Shown piece by piece: positions 53,357 through 60,357 of a stretch of 64,000 nt of DNA. The position numbers were made by a program, and so were the translations under genes. Origin of the DNA: Caldilineaceae bacterium (GTDB lineage Bacteria; Chloroflexota; Anaerolineae; Caldilineales; Caldilineaceae); contig JALHQH010000017.1 of the NCBI GenBank assembly GCA_022842065.1, positions 1 to 64,000 of the forward strand. Direction: 5' to 3'. The stretch's first letter is position 1, and every line of letters starts with the position of its first letter. Below the pieces are notes generated by a model that worked only from the letters and a program-made list of their open reading frames with translations, was not told the origin of the DNA and made no database searches.

Positions 53357-53803
53357 ATGAAATCACTAAAGCGATTATGCATTGTCAGTTGGTGCTTACT
53401 TTGCCTGAGTATGGGCGTTCGTCCACACACTGGTCATGCTGCTGGTGGCGTATTTGCCTTTGTGGGGACGGGGGGGCCGATTGAATCAACCCTGACGGTC
53501 GCCCCGCCTGTCCCCATCGTGGTCGCGCCTGTTGTGGTCACGCTGGCCGGGATTTGGTCCGATGCCTGTATCCCAAGCTATGAATCGCATAGCATTACAG
53601 CGCATACCGTTATCATTGTCGTTGAAACCCCCGCGCCAGAAGTTGTTTGTGGACAGGCCGAGACGCCTTGGTCGCTTACAGTCGGGTTGGGGCACCTAGC
53701 GGCAGCCACCTATCAGTTGCAGGTGGTCGGCGCGTTGACCATGTCAATCGATATCACCGTTTTTAGTAACTTAAGCTATCTGCCGCTGGTTAGCGGCACC
53801 TAA
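53357..53803 (+). CDS. Small secreted protein with YLPLV C-terminus
   Basis: A 148-residue exported protein. The ATG is chosen for its AAGGAG site and because it begins a clear signal peptide (MKSLKRLCIVSWCLLCLSMG, cleavage near GHAAGG). The mature part is short and beta-rich (IESTLTVAPPVPIVVAPVVV), with a Cys pair (WSDACIPSYE; PEVVCGQAET). It ends FSNLSYLPLVSGT, which repeats the C-terminal YLP(L/V)V motif of the giant surface proteins at 31114 and 39036. I do not recognise the family. It ends 16 bases before the sugar-binding lipoprotein gene. Confidence 0.7.
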   Translation: MKSLKRLCIVSWCLLCLSMGVRPHTGHAAGGVFAFVGTGGPIESTLTVAPPVPIVVAPVVVTLAGIWSDACIPSYESHSITAHTVIIVVETPAPEVVCGQAETPWSLTVGLGHLAAATYQLQVVGALTMSIDITVFSNLSYLPLVSGT

Positions 53804-53819
53804 GTAAAGGACATTAGAT

Positions 53820-55139
53820 ATGGGGTACCCAAAGCGCAAGCGTACTTATGGATTGGCCGGCCTCTGGTTGCTGTTGCTGTTCAGCCTGGCGGGCTGTGGC
53901 GGCAACGCTGAACCAACCCCCGTCGCCAGCGAGCCGGTCACGTTGACCATGCTCTCTTTTGATGTCGGCGCGGCGTGGGAACAGGCCGAAGGTTATGCCA
54001 TCGAGCAGTTCCAACTGCAGGAGCCCAACATTGCCTTGGACCAACGCCCGTTCAACCAATCACCACAGCAGGCGTTGACCAGCTCACCCGCCCCCGATTT
54101 GGTGACCAGTGGCGCGTATAGCTTTTTGCGCACCGCGGCGCAAAGTGGCGGCTTGATCGATCTTTCCGAGTTATGGGCCGAGACGGGCTTAAATGAGGCC
54201 TTTCCCCCCGGTTTTCAAGCGTTGAGCGCCACGGAAGGCAAACAATATTACCTGCCAGTCGCCTTTGGCTGGACGGGCATCTATTACAATCGCCAAATTT
54301 TTGAACAGTACGGGTTAGTGCCACCCACCACCTGGGATGAGTTTATCCAGATCTGCGAAACATTGGTGATTAACGGCGAAACGCCCCTTTCCCTCAGTGG
54401 GCAAGACGCATGGATGACCATGCTCTGGTTCGACTATCTCAACCTGCGGCTCAACGGGGCGGATGTCCACCGCGCCCTCGTGCAGGGCCAACTGCCCTAT
54501 ACCGATGCGCGGCTGCAAGATGTGGTCGAGACGTGGCGCATGCTCTTTGCCAATGGCTACTTTGTCGAACGCCCCGAGTTGATTGGGACCCTGGATGCCG
54601 TCAATGGGCTCTTACGCGGGGACAACGGGATGCTGGGGCGCGAAAAAGCGGTCATGATCCTCACCGGCCCCTTTTGGCTGACGAATATGCCCGCTGTTTT
54701 TATGGATGAATTAGATTTCTTTCCCTTTCCCACCATGAATGCAAATGTCGCGCCGGCGGAAGTGGTAACCACCCTGGGCTACATGGCCCCGCGCGCCGGC
54801 GCCAATCCGGCCGCGACCTTGGCCTTTCTGCGCTATATTGGTTCGCAGGCCGGGCAGACGGCGATGGCGCAACAGTTGGGCACCTCCACCCTGTGGGCAC
54901 CGGCGCGCAGCGACATCGACCCTGAACTACTCTCCGCCACGGTGAAGCAGGGCATGGCCTTAACCAGCGCCGCACCCAATCTCTTTGCCCCTTTTGTGCT
55001 TTCCTTGCCCGATGCGGCGTGGGGAGCAGCACAGCAGGCCGCCCAAGGCTACCTGCGTAACACCGACGAGACGGTCGCTTTCCTTGAAGATCTTGAGGCG
55101 ATGCGGCAACAGGGGATTGAAGCGGGCTGGTGGGAGTAG
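53820..55139 (+). CDS. Extracellular solute-binding lipoprotein (family 1 sugar-binding type)
   Basis: A 439-residue ABC-type substrate-binding protein. A lipoprotein signal ends LFSLAGCGG with Cys26. The fold is the family 1 carbohydrate/glycerol-phosphate type: LTMLSFDVGAAWEQAEGYAI at the start, YYLPVAFGWTGIYYNRQIFE (the conserved YyNk-like strand) and PTTWDEFIQICE, with ALTSAAPNLFAPFV near the end. It should capture a sugar or oligosaccharide. No MsmF/MsmG-type permease or ATPase lies next to it, so its transporter partners must be elsewhere. It follows the small secreted protein by 16 bases and may share its transcript. Confidence 0.9.
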   Translation: MGYPKRKRTYGLAGLWLLLLFSLAGCGGNAEPTPVASEPVTLTMLSFDVGAAWEQAEGYAIEQFQLQEPNIALDQRPFNQSPQQALTSSPAPDLVTSGAYSFLRTAAQSGGLIDLSELWAETGLNEAFPPGFQALSATEGKQYYLPVAFGWTGIYYNRQIFEQYGLVPPTTWDEFIQICETLVINGETPLSLSGQDAWMTMLWFDYLNLRLNGADVHRALVQGQLPYTDARLQDVVETWRMLFANGYFVERPELIGTLDAVNGLLRGDNGMLGREKAVMILTGPFWLTNMPAVFMDELDFFPFPTMNANVAPAEVVTTLGYMAPRAGANPAATLAFLRYIGSQAGQTAMAQQLGTSTLWAPARSDIDPELLSATVKQGMALTSAAPNLFAPFVLSLPDAAWGAAQQAAQGYLRNTDETVAFLEDLEAMRQQGIEAGWWE

Positions 55140-55167
55140 CGATGATCGCGAAAACCGCACTACACGA

Positions 55168-55566
55168 CTATTGGGGAGAGCGAAAATGAAATTCACGCGC
55201 AGGTTGTGCTTGGACCGGCCGCATTAGCACAAACTCATTCGGATATGCCTCCTCAATGCGCTCGAATAAGGCAAGCTTATCAGCATCGTGATCAACGAGT
55301 TTCCCCTGATAGATAGCGATATATTGATTTGGGTAACGCGCCAACAATGAAGCGTGAAGCCGTTGGAATGCCTTAACTTCGCGATCCATCGGATCAAAAG
55401 GTTCTGTGTTTGCTGCATCAACGGCGTTCCTTATCTTCAGTTGCTGCCGACTGCGCAGATACGCATCAAGCATTTGCTCAAAAAGCAAGGGTAAGGTCAG
55501 CCCCTCTTGGCGCGCCGTTTGGTGTAGCCGAGCAAGCAAACTATCTGGAAGGGGAATTTGTGCCAT
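55168..55566 (-). CDS. Small protein with ribbon-helix-helix-like N-terminus and DUF5678-like C-terminus
   Basis: A 132-residue protein. The N-terminal ~40 residues (IPLPDSLLARLHQTARQEGL) have the strand-helix-helix pattern of CopG/RHH DNA-binding proteins. The C-terminal part reads YPNQYIAIYQGKLVDHDADK and is like DUF5678, which is common in Chloroflexota and cyanobacteria. AGGAG lies ten bases before the ATG. It is convergent with the sugar-binding gene and has no obvious toxin partner, so an antitoxin role is speculative. The assignment of both halves is by motif only. Confidence 0.6.
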   Translation of the reverse strand: MAQIPLPDSLLARLHQTARQEGLTLPLLFEQMLDAYLRSRQQLKIRNAVDAANTEPFDPMDREVKAFQRLHASLLARYPNQYIAIYQGKLVDHDADKLALFERIEEAYPNEFVLMRPVQAQPAREFHFRSPQ

Positions 55567-55711
55567 CGTTTGAGCTCTCCTAATACACGATACATTGCCA
55601 ATTTGTTCTACGCTATTATACCATATTTATTGCCGCGCTTTATAGACCATACGGTTTGCTACACGTTTATAAAGTACCGCAAGCCTTCTACGTTTCAAAT
55701 TTTCTAACCTA

Positions 55712-55740
55712 TTGACATTGTCCAAAAGCTCTGCTACACT
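55712..55740 (+). promoter_or_regulatory. Strong sigma-70 type promoter
   Basis: Consensus TTGACA (55712-55717), 17 bases, then TACACT (55735-55740). It faces a 29-codon ORF, two terminators and the ABC exporter genes. Confidence 0.8.
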
Positions 55741-55782
55741 TTGCGCATTATTGAACCAAGATCATGAGGATCTGAATTTACC

Positions 55783-55872
55783 GTGAACAACAACCACCGC
55801 TTTACCTTTCCGATGATTATTGCAACCCTTGCAGAACGTGTTATGCAGGGTCAATTGTCCGCGGGCGGGTAG
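55783..55872 (+). CDS. Putative 29-residue leader peptide or small protein
   Basis: A GTG-started ORF of 29 codons plus stop (reading MNNNHRFTFPMIIATLAERV in its first 20 residues and ending QLSAGG). A GAGGA sits 12 bases upstream, slightly far. It lies about 36 bases after the predicted start of transcription and is followed within about 22 bases by a perfect terminator hairpin. The product has no membrane segment. The promoter-short ORF-terminator-exporter order is that of ribosome-mediated attenuation. Alternatively it encodes a conserved small protein or is chance. Family not recognised. Confidence 0.45.
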   Translation: MNNNHRFTFPMIIATLAERVMQGQLSAGG

Positions 55873-55893
55873 AATGGGAAGTGTGTAGCCAGC

Positions 55894-55924
55894 AGCCGTG
55901 GACAGCACTGTCCACGGCTTTTTT
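55894..55924 (+). terminator. Rho-independent terminator 1 in the exporter leader
   Basis: AGCCGTGGACAG (55894-55905) is exactly inverted at 55908-55919, followed by six T. It lies 22 bases after the small ORF. Confidence 0.85.
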
Positions 55925-55940
55925 GTTTGGTTGAGCCAAA

Positions 55941-55972
55941 GCCGTGGGTGCAAGTCACCTGCGGCTTTTTTT
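55941..55972 (+). terminator. Rho-independent terminator 2 in the exporter leader
   Basis: GCCGTGGGTG (55941-55950) pairs with CACCTGCGGC (55956-55965) with two imperfect positions, followed by a run of seven T. It is 20 bases after terminator 1, in tandem. Confidence 0.75.
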
Positions 55973-55980
55973 ATTGAAAA

Positions 55981-56056
55981 TGAGGGCTGATGGACGATGG
56001 CCTTTGGCTTCGGCAAGCTCAGCCGCCGGCCACCGGCCATTGTCTATTAGCCCTCA
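55981..56056. repeat. GGACGAT-type inverted repeat upstream of the exporter ATPase
   Basis: TGAGGGCTGATGGACGATGGCC (55981-56002) is inverted with three changes at 56035-56056. The units GGCTGAT and GGACGAT match those at the end of livG. The interior has TTCGGCAAGCTCAGCC, a widespread palindrome core. Confidence 0.7.
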
Positions 56057-56087
56057 GCAGTCGTCTATCCATAGAAAGAGGTCCACC

Positions 56088-57086
56088 ATGCCGGCGATTG
56101 AAGTGTGCAATTTACACAAGAGCTTTCGCACCAAACGGAAAGCCGCGGGCCTACAGGGCAGTTGGCGCGCGCTCTGGCAACCAGAATGGCAGACGGTCGA
56201 AGCCGTGCGCGCGATTTCGTTTGCCATGGAAGAAGGGGAGTTGCTTGGTTTTATTGGGCCAAATGGGGCCGGTAAATCGACGACGATCAAGATGCTCACC
56301 GGCATTTTGCACCCGACCAGTGGCCAGGCCTCTGTTTTGGGCTATACACCGTGGACGCAGCGTCGCGCACTGGCCTATCAGATCGGCACCGTCTTTGGGC
56401 AGCGCCCTCAACTTTGGTATCACCTGCCGGCAATTGACACCTTCTATCTCTTCGGCAAGATTTATGAGGTCGATGAGCGCACGATCAAGCAGCGCATCGG
56501 TTTGCTCAGCGAAGCCTTCGAGATTACCGACCTGCTGGAGACGCCGGTGCGCAAATTGTCGTTGGGCCAACGCATGCGCTGTGAAGTGGCGGCGTCACTA
56601 TTGCATAAGCCCAAGTTGCTGCTGCTGGACGAACCGTCGATTGGGCTGGATGTGGTGGCCAAACAGCGCATCCGCGATACGATCAAGCAGATGAATGAAC
56701 TGGAGAAAGTGGGCGTACTGCTCACCTCGCACGATGCCGGCGACATTGAGGCCCTTTGCAAGCGGGTGATCATTGTCAACCACGGCCAGATTGTCTATCA
56801 GGACAAGGTGTCGGCACTCAAGCGCAATTTCCTCACCGACAAACAGGTCGATGTGCGCTACGCCGAGCAATTGCCCACCGGTTTCCACCTGGAGGGCGTC
56901 AAGATCGTCAAGCTGGGTACTTACGGTGCCAAGTTACGGGTTGATACCAAACAGACGCCGGTTGGTGCCATGATGGCGCAGTTAGCCGGCGCGGGTAGCC
57001 TGGTCGATGTGACGATCTCCGACGCCTCGCTGGAAGAGGTGATCCGGACGATCTATGAGCGGCAGCCAGCGGGCGTCGGCGGATGA
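56088..57086 (+). CDS. ABC-2 type exporter ATPase (viologen/multidrug exporter-like)
   Basis: A 332-residue cytoplasmic ABC ATPase. I start at the ATG giving MPAIEVCNLHKSF; an upstream in-frame reading runs through the repeats and terminators. Walker A is GPNGAGKST, the Q-loop lies in VFGQRPQLWYHLPAIDTF, the signature is LSLGQRMRCEVA and Walker B is LLLLDEPSIGLD. The H-loop is LTSHDAGDIE. An extended N-terminal stretch (FRTKRKAAGLQGSWRALW) and the VFGQRxQLW motif typify exporters with DUF990-type permeases, such as the cyanobacterial viologen exporter. A C-terminal ~80 residues form an accessory domain. Two permease genes follow 53 and 170 bases later. Confidence 0.92.
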   Translation: MPAIEVCNLHKSFRTKRKAAGLQGSWRALWQPEWQTVEAVRAISFAMEEGELLGFIGPNGAGKSTTIKMLTGILHPTSGQASVLGYTPWTQRRALAYQIGTVFGQRPQLWYHLPAIDTFYLFGKIYEVDERTIKQRIGLLSEAFEITDLLETPVRKLSLGQRMRCEVAASLLHKPKLLLLDEPSIGLDVVAKQRIRDTIKQMNELEKVGVLLTSHDAGDIEALCKRVIIVNHGQIVYQDKVSALKRNFLTDKQVDVRYAEQLPTGFHLEGVKIVKLGTYGAKLRVDTKQTPVGAMMAQLAGAGSLVDVTISDASLEEVIRTIYERQPAGVGG

Positions 57087-57139
57087 CAAGGTGACTGGGT
57101 GATGCAATAAACATTCAGCGTAACCAACAGAGGTGGGCG

Positions 57140-57925
57140 ATGGCGAAATACTGGGCGATCTTCAAGGCGCAGTTGTTGAATAATGTGGCGTACATGGGGA
57201 ATTTTCTGGCGGGCAGTGGGGCAATTGTGCTCTTTATGTTCATCTTTGCCCAGTTGTGGCGGGCGGCCTATAGTTCCACCGGGGGCAATGTGATCGCCGG
57301 GTTGACCTATCACGATGTGCTCTGGTATTTGCTGCTGGCCGAGGTGATCGAACTGAGCAAGCCGCGCCTGGCACTGGCGATTGCGCAAAGCGTACATGAT
57401 GGCTCGATTGCTTACCAGTTGACCAAGCCCTATCATTTTTTAGTCTACCAATGTAGTGTTGGGCTGGGTGACAGCGCGCTGAAAATGGTGATCAATACGC
57501 TGGTGGGCGGCGCCGTGATCTGGCGCATCGTCGGTGCGCCGCCTGATCCGCGTTGGTGGCCGCTCGTTTTACTGCTCGTATTGGGGGGCTGGCTGATCTA
57601 CTTCTGCTTTACCGCGCTGATTGGGTTGGCCGCTTTTGTCACCGAAGAAGTGCGCGCCTTTGAGTGGATCTTCCAGAAGCTGATCTTTATCCTGGGCGGT
57701 TTTTTGATCCCGCTGGATCTCTACCCCGCCTGGCTACAACCGATTGCCAAGGCGACCCCCTTTGCCCAGGCGATCTATGCCCCGGCCCGCTTCTTTGTCG
57801 ATCCCTCATGGGAACGTTTCGGCCAGGCGATCCTGGGCCAATGGCTTTGGCTGGCCGTTTTAATTGGGCTGCTCGCCTTCTGCTATCAACAAAGCACACA
57901 ACGGCTGGCGATTAATGGGGGATAA
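57140..57925 (+). CDS. ABC-2 permease, DUF990-like, subunit 1
   Basis: A 261-residue integral membrane protein with about six helices (FLAGSGAIVLFMFIFAQLW, PLVLLLVLGGWLIYFCFTAL, WLAVLIGLLAFCY). LTYHDVLWYLLLAEVIEL and DGSIAYQLTKPYHFLVYQC fit the ABC2_membrane_6/DUF990 family, whose members pair as heterodimers with a dedicated ATPase. It lies between the ATPase and the second permease. The stop codon abuts a mixed GAGACAC/GTAAAAC repeat array that separates it from its partner gene. Confidence 0.85.
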   Translation: MAKYWAIFKAQLLNNVAYMGNFLAGSGAIVLFMFIFAQLWRAAYSSTGGNVIAGLTYHDVLWYLLLAEVIELSKPRLALAIAQSVHDGSIAYQLTKPYHFLVYQCSVGLGDSALKMVINTLVGGAVIWRIVGAPPDPRWWPLVLLLVLGGWLIYFCFTALIGLAAFVTEEVRAFEWIFQKLIFILGGFLIPLDLYPAWLQPIAKATPFAQAIYAPARFFVDPSWERFGQAILGQWLWLAVLIGLLAFCYQQSTQRLAINGG

Positions 57926-58085
57926 GGAGAGACGAGACACGAGACACGAGATACGAGACTGGGAGATTCGAGACTGGGAGATTGTAAAACGTAAAACGTG
58001 ATGCGTAACTTCCCTCTATCCGTAATCAAGGGAAGACGACGAATCACGCATCACGTTTTACGTTTTACGCATCACGCATCACGGA
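57925..58085. repeat. Mixed GAGACAC and GTAAAAC heptamer array with inverted copy, after a stop codon
   Basis: Starting a few bases after the stop of the first permease are GAGACAC (57934-57947), GAGATAC, GAGACTG and GGAGATT units. GTAAAAC, GTGATGC and GTAACTT units then follow to about 58010. An inverted set (GCATCACGTTTTACG and similar) fills about 58040-58082. This array joins two unit families seen separately elsewhere. Confidence 0.88.
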
Positions 58086-58095
58086 ACTAACACAC

Positions 58096-58890
58096 ATGAA
58101 AAACATTCAACGCGAACTCAAATTTCTCCTCGCGCTCTGGCAGGCGAATCTGTTGGCGGCGATGGAATATCGGGTAGCATTTCTCTCCCAGGTGGTGGGG
58201 ATGATGCTAAACAATGGCATGTACTTTATCTTTTGGATTCTCTTTTTTGATCGCTTCCAGGCCATTCGCGGCTGGGCGCTGCCTGACATGTTGTTGCTCT
58301 TTGCCGTGGTGGCGACTGGTTTTGGCGCGGCCGTCGTGCTCTTTGGGAATGTGGTTTCCCTGACGGAGGTGATCGCCACGGGCCGGCTGGACTACTATTT
58401 GTCGTTGCCGCGGCCCGTCTTGCTGCATACGCTCGCCAGTGGCAGCATTCCGTCGGGTGTGGGCGACTTTGTTTATGGGATCGTCTCTTTTCTGGCGGCT
58501 GGACAATTGAGCTGGGATACGTGGCTGCGCTATCTGTTGGGCGCAAGCGTGGCGGCGTTGCTCTTCTGCGCGCTGATGGTGATTGTACACAGTGCCGCCT
58601 TCTGGCTTGGCCATGCCGATGTGTTGGCGCAACAAGCGTTTAATGCGGTGCTCACCTTCTCGATGTATCCGATCACTATGTTTGACGGCGCGGCCAAGTT
58701 CTTGCTCTTTACGATTCTACCGGCGGCCTTTATCGGCGCGGTGCCCACCGGCTTTGTGCGCGCCTTTTCGTGGGCAGTGTTGGGGCAAATGTTGCTGGTA
58801 ACCACCGTCTTTCTGACGTTGGCGATTGTGATCTTTCACCGCGGACTAGCCCGCTATGAGAGTGGCAGCGCGATTCAGACCCAGGTCTAG
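58096..58890 (+). CDS. ABC-2 permease, DUF990-like, subunit 2
   Basis: A 264-residue six-helix permease of the same family as its upstream neighbour (MEYRVAFLSQVVGMMLNNGM; WILFFDRFQAIRGWALPDML). VSLTEVIATGRLDYYLSLPR is the conserved amphipathic stretch and TFSMYPITMFDGAAKFLLFT the C-terminal one. It should form a heterodimer with the 57140 product, energised by the 56088 ATPase, to export a hydrophobic or cationic drug-like compound or an envelope component. A heptamer array separates the two permeases, yet all three genes are co-oriented. Confidence 0.85.
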   Translation: MKNIQRELKFLLALWQANLLAAMEYRVAFLSQVVGMMLNNGMYFIFWILFFDRFQAIRGWALPDMLLLFAVVATGFGAAVVLFGNVVSLTEVIATGRLDYYLSLPRPVLLHTLASGSIPSGVGDFVYGIVSFLAAGQLSWDTWLRYLLGASVAALLFCALMVIVHSAAFWLGHADVLAQQAFNAVLTFSMYPITMFDGAAKFLLFTILPAAFIGAVPTGFVRAFSWAVLGQMLLVTTVFLTLAIVIFHRGLARYESGSAIQTQV

Positions 58891-58956
58891 TCGGCAGACG
58901 CGGAGCACTTGCCGCGACTGGCGTTCATGAAGTTTTTCCTATTATATGTCGTGAGG

Positions 58957-58988
58957 TAGATAGGTACACCGGTAAATTTGTAAACAAG
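58957..58988. repeat. Short GTAGATAG/GTAAACAA octamer stretch
   Basis: Units like GGTAGATAGGTACACC and GTAAATTTGTAAACAAG match the array at 27569 but without a clear inverted copy. It borders the CTAGTACA element. Confidence 0.55.
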
Positions 58989-58991
58989 TAG

Positions 58992-59153
58992 CTAGTACAC
59001 TGTCAGCTAAGTTTTGCTAGTTTAGCCACGGAGTGGCGGCAGAAGGTAGCCCAGCCTTTTAAGGCTGGGGTCCAGCCGCAGGTTGAAACCTGCGGCTACC
59101 ATCAGTCGCCACTCTGTGGCTAATCTAGCAGAATTTCCTTGACACTGTACTAG
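58992..59153. repeat. 162-base element with 47-base inverted ends (CTAGTACA...) and nested hairpins
   Basis: The left end (58992-59038) and the inverted right end (59107-59153) match at 39 of 47 positions. They start CTAGTACA(C/G)TGTCA and include TTAGCCAC-(G/A)-GAGTGGCG. The core holds two more palindromes: CCCAGCC-TTTTAA-GGCTGGG, and GCCGCAGGTT with its inverse AACCTGCGGC. No ORF is present. The size and ends suggest a non-autonomous MITE-like element. Confidence 0.78.
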
Positions 59154-59207
59154 TACGACTACGCTAAATTATGTGCCTAGCTGTGTCCAATTTAACGTAG
59201 TCGTACT
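59152..59207. repeat. 19-base inverted repeat abutting the CTAGTACA element
   Basis: AGTACGACTACGCTAAATT (59152-59170) is inverted with one mismatch at 59189-59207. It shares the terminal bases of the neighbouring element and looks like a second, smaller unit inserted next to it. Confidence 0.7.
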
Positions 59208-59225
59208 ACGTACGCTTTGAAAATA

Positions 59226-59254
59226 AAGCACCCGGCGTAGAAATGCGGGTGCTT
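59226..59254. terminator. Terminator-like hairpin AAGCACCCG/CGGGTGCTT
   Basis: Nine-base arms (59226-59234, 59246-59254) are flanked by AAATA and CATTTA. It lies before the promoter of the sensor gene and would isolate it from upstream transcription. Confidence 0.65.
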
Positions 59255-59295
59255 CATTTATTGGTATTAGTGTGTTACATACCCTGATCGACGTA

Positions 59296-59324
59296 TTGAC
59301 AACACCAATTTGTAAGCGTATGAT
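59296..59324 (+). promoter_or_regulatory. Strong sigma-70 type promoter of the sensor-like gene
   Basis: TTGACA (59296-59301), 17 bases, TATGAT (59319-59324); transcription would begin near 59331, about 60 bases before the ATG. Confidence 0.8.
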
Positions 59325-59392
59325 TGCAAATAGCGCAGTTAGGGATAGCCGGTTAGTAAGCGTCTACCGGCAAAGGTGGCGCCATTGGGTCT

Positions 59393-60175
59393 ATGCAAAA
59401 GCTACTTGGTTTTGAAAAACTATTGGTACCGACCGATCTATCGGTTGACGAGCAGCGCAAACGGCGCTTTCTTGCACTCTTTCTTGTGCTCCTCACCCCT
59501 GCCCTTTTCCTGTTAGGCCTATTCAATTCATGGAACCAGCCTTCGACCACTGCGAATTTGATTCTTTGGGGTGGTGCGGCCTTCAGTCTATTAAGTGTTC
59601 TTAGTCTGCGCTATCTAAAAAATATCAAGCCGATGTTTTATTTAGGCTTTACGGTTACGCTCGCGATTATGACCTATCAGGCCGCGATTGGTACAGGGGC
59701 CGGGATGGCCTTTCTCTGGTTTTATTTTTTCCCCCTCTCCACCTTTTTCCTTTTTGGCAAACATAAAGGGCTGCTGTGGGTTGTGCCATCCTGGGTGGTT
59801 GCCCTGCTGCTGCTCATTTTCAACATTGGTCCCTATCACTATCCCAGCGCATTGGGCATCCGCTTTCTGATTACCTACACGTTGGTCGCAATCTTCTCCT
59901 ATGGCATTGAAGCCTCGCGCAGCCAATATTACAATCAATTGCTGACAGAAAAGGCCGCGCTCGAAGCGGCGCTGCAAGAGGTCAAAACCTTACATGGCCT
60001 CCTGCCGATTTGTGCCTCATGCAAAAAGATCCGCGACGATGGCGGCTACTGGCATCAAGTGGAAAGTTACATCAGCCGCCACGCCGAAGTCGAATTCAGC
60101 CACAGCATTTGCCCCGAATGCCGCGTTACGCTCTATCCCCAGATCTATGCGCGGGTGGAGAAGAGTAAGGTTTGA
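59393..60175 (+). CDS. Multi-pass membrane protein with C-terminal CASCKKIRDD...CPEC module
   Basis: A 260-residue protein. Residues about 28-175 contain roughly six hydrophobic helices (FLALFLVLLTPALFLLGLF, LLWVVPSWVVALLLLIFNIG), like the sensor part of membrane histidine kinases or diguanylate cyclases. A short coiled coil follows (LLTEKAALEAALQEVKTLHG). The C-terminal module is GLLPICASCKKIRDDGGYWH (CxxC near 207) and SHSICPECRVTLYP (CPEC near 240). This module usually follows REC, PAS or GGDEF domains and its four Cys could bind zinc or a heme/redox centre. Here no kinase or cyclase is present, so it is a stand-alone sensor. It has its own strong promoter. Function unknown. Confidence 0.72.
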   Translation: MQKLLGFEKLLVPTDLSVDEQRKRRFLALFLVLLTPALFLLGLFNSWNQPSTTANLILWGGAAFSLLSVLSLRYLKNIKPMFYLGFTVTLAIMTYQAAIGTGAGMAFLWFYFFPLSTFFLFGKHKGLLWVVPSWVVALLLLIFNIGPYHYPSALGIRFLITYTLVAIFSYGIEASRSQYYNQLLTEKAALEAALQEVKTLHGLLPICASCKKIRDDGGYWHQVESYISRHAEVEFSHSICPECRVTLYPQIYARVEKSKV

Positions 60176-60199
60176 TTGTGCTTGTGTACGCGGCCGCTG

Positions 60200-60357
60200 A
60201 CTAGGACAGCGTGACGTAAATTTTGATGGTTTTTTCGTCCCAGCGGGACGGTTGACCTGAGGACCAAGAAAATCATGATATTTCCCGCCTAAGGTCAACC
60301 GTCCCGCTGGGACGAACTGCTTTTAATCCAGCATAACTTCCGTCACACTGCACTAGT
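60200..60357. repeat. Element with inverted CTAG-GACAG/CTAGTGCAG ends and a GTCCCAGCGGGAC core
   Basis: The left end ACTAGGACAGCGTGACGTAA and the right end read inward as ACTAGTGCAGTGTGACGGAA are similar. The perfect CGTCCCAGCGGGACGGTTGACC pair lies further in. The right end also matches that of the element at 58992 (CAGTGT, GGAA, TGCT, GATTA). The TAG stop codon of the hydrolase gene (60353-60355) is inside the right end. Confidence 0.7.

Noticed and set aside
55944..56087. Upstream extension of the exporter ATPase gene
   Set aside because: The in-frame extension covers terminator and repeat DNA and has no ribosome binding site; the family start fits 56088.
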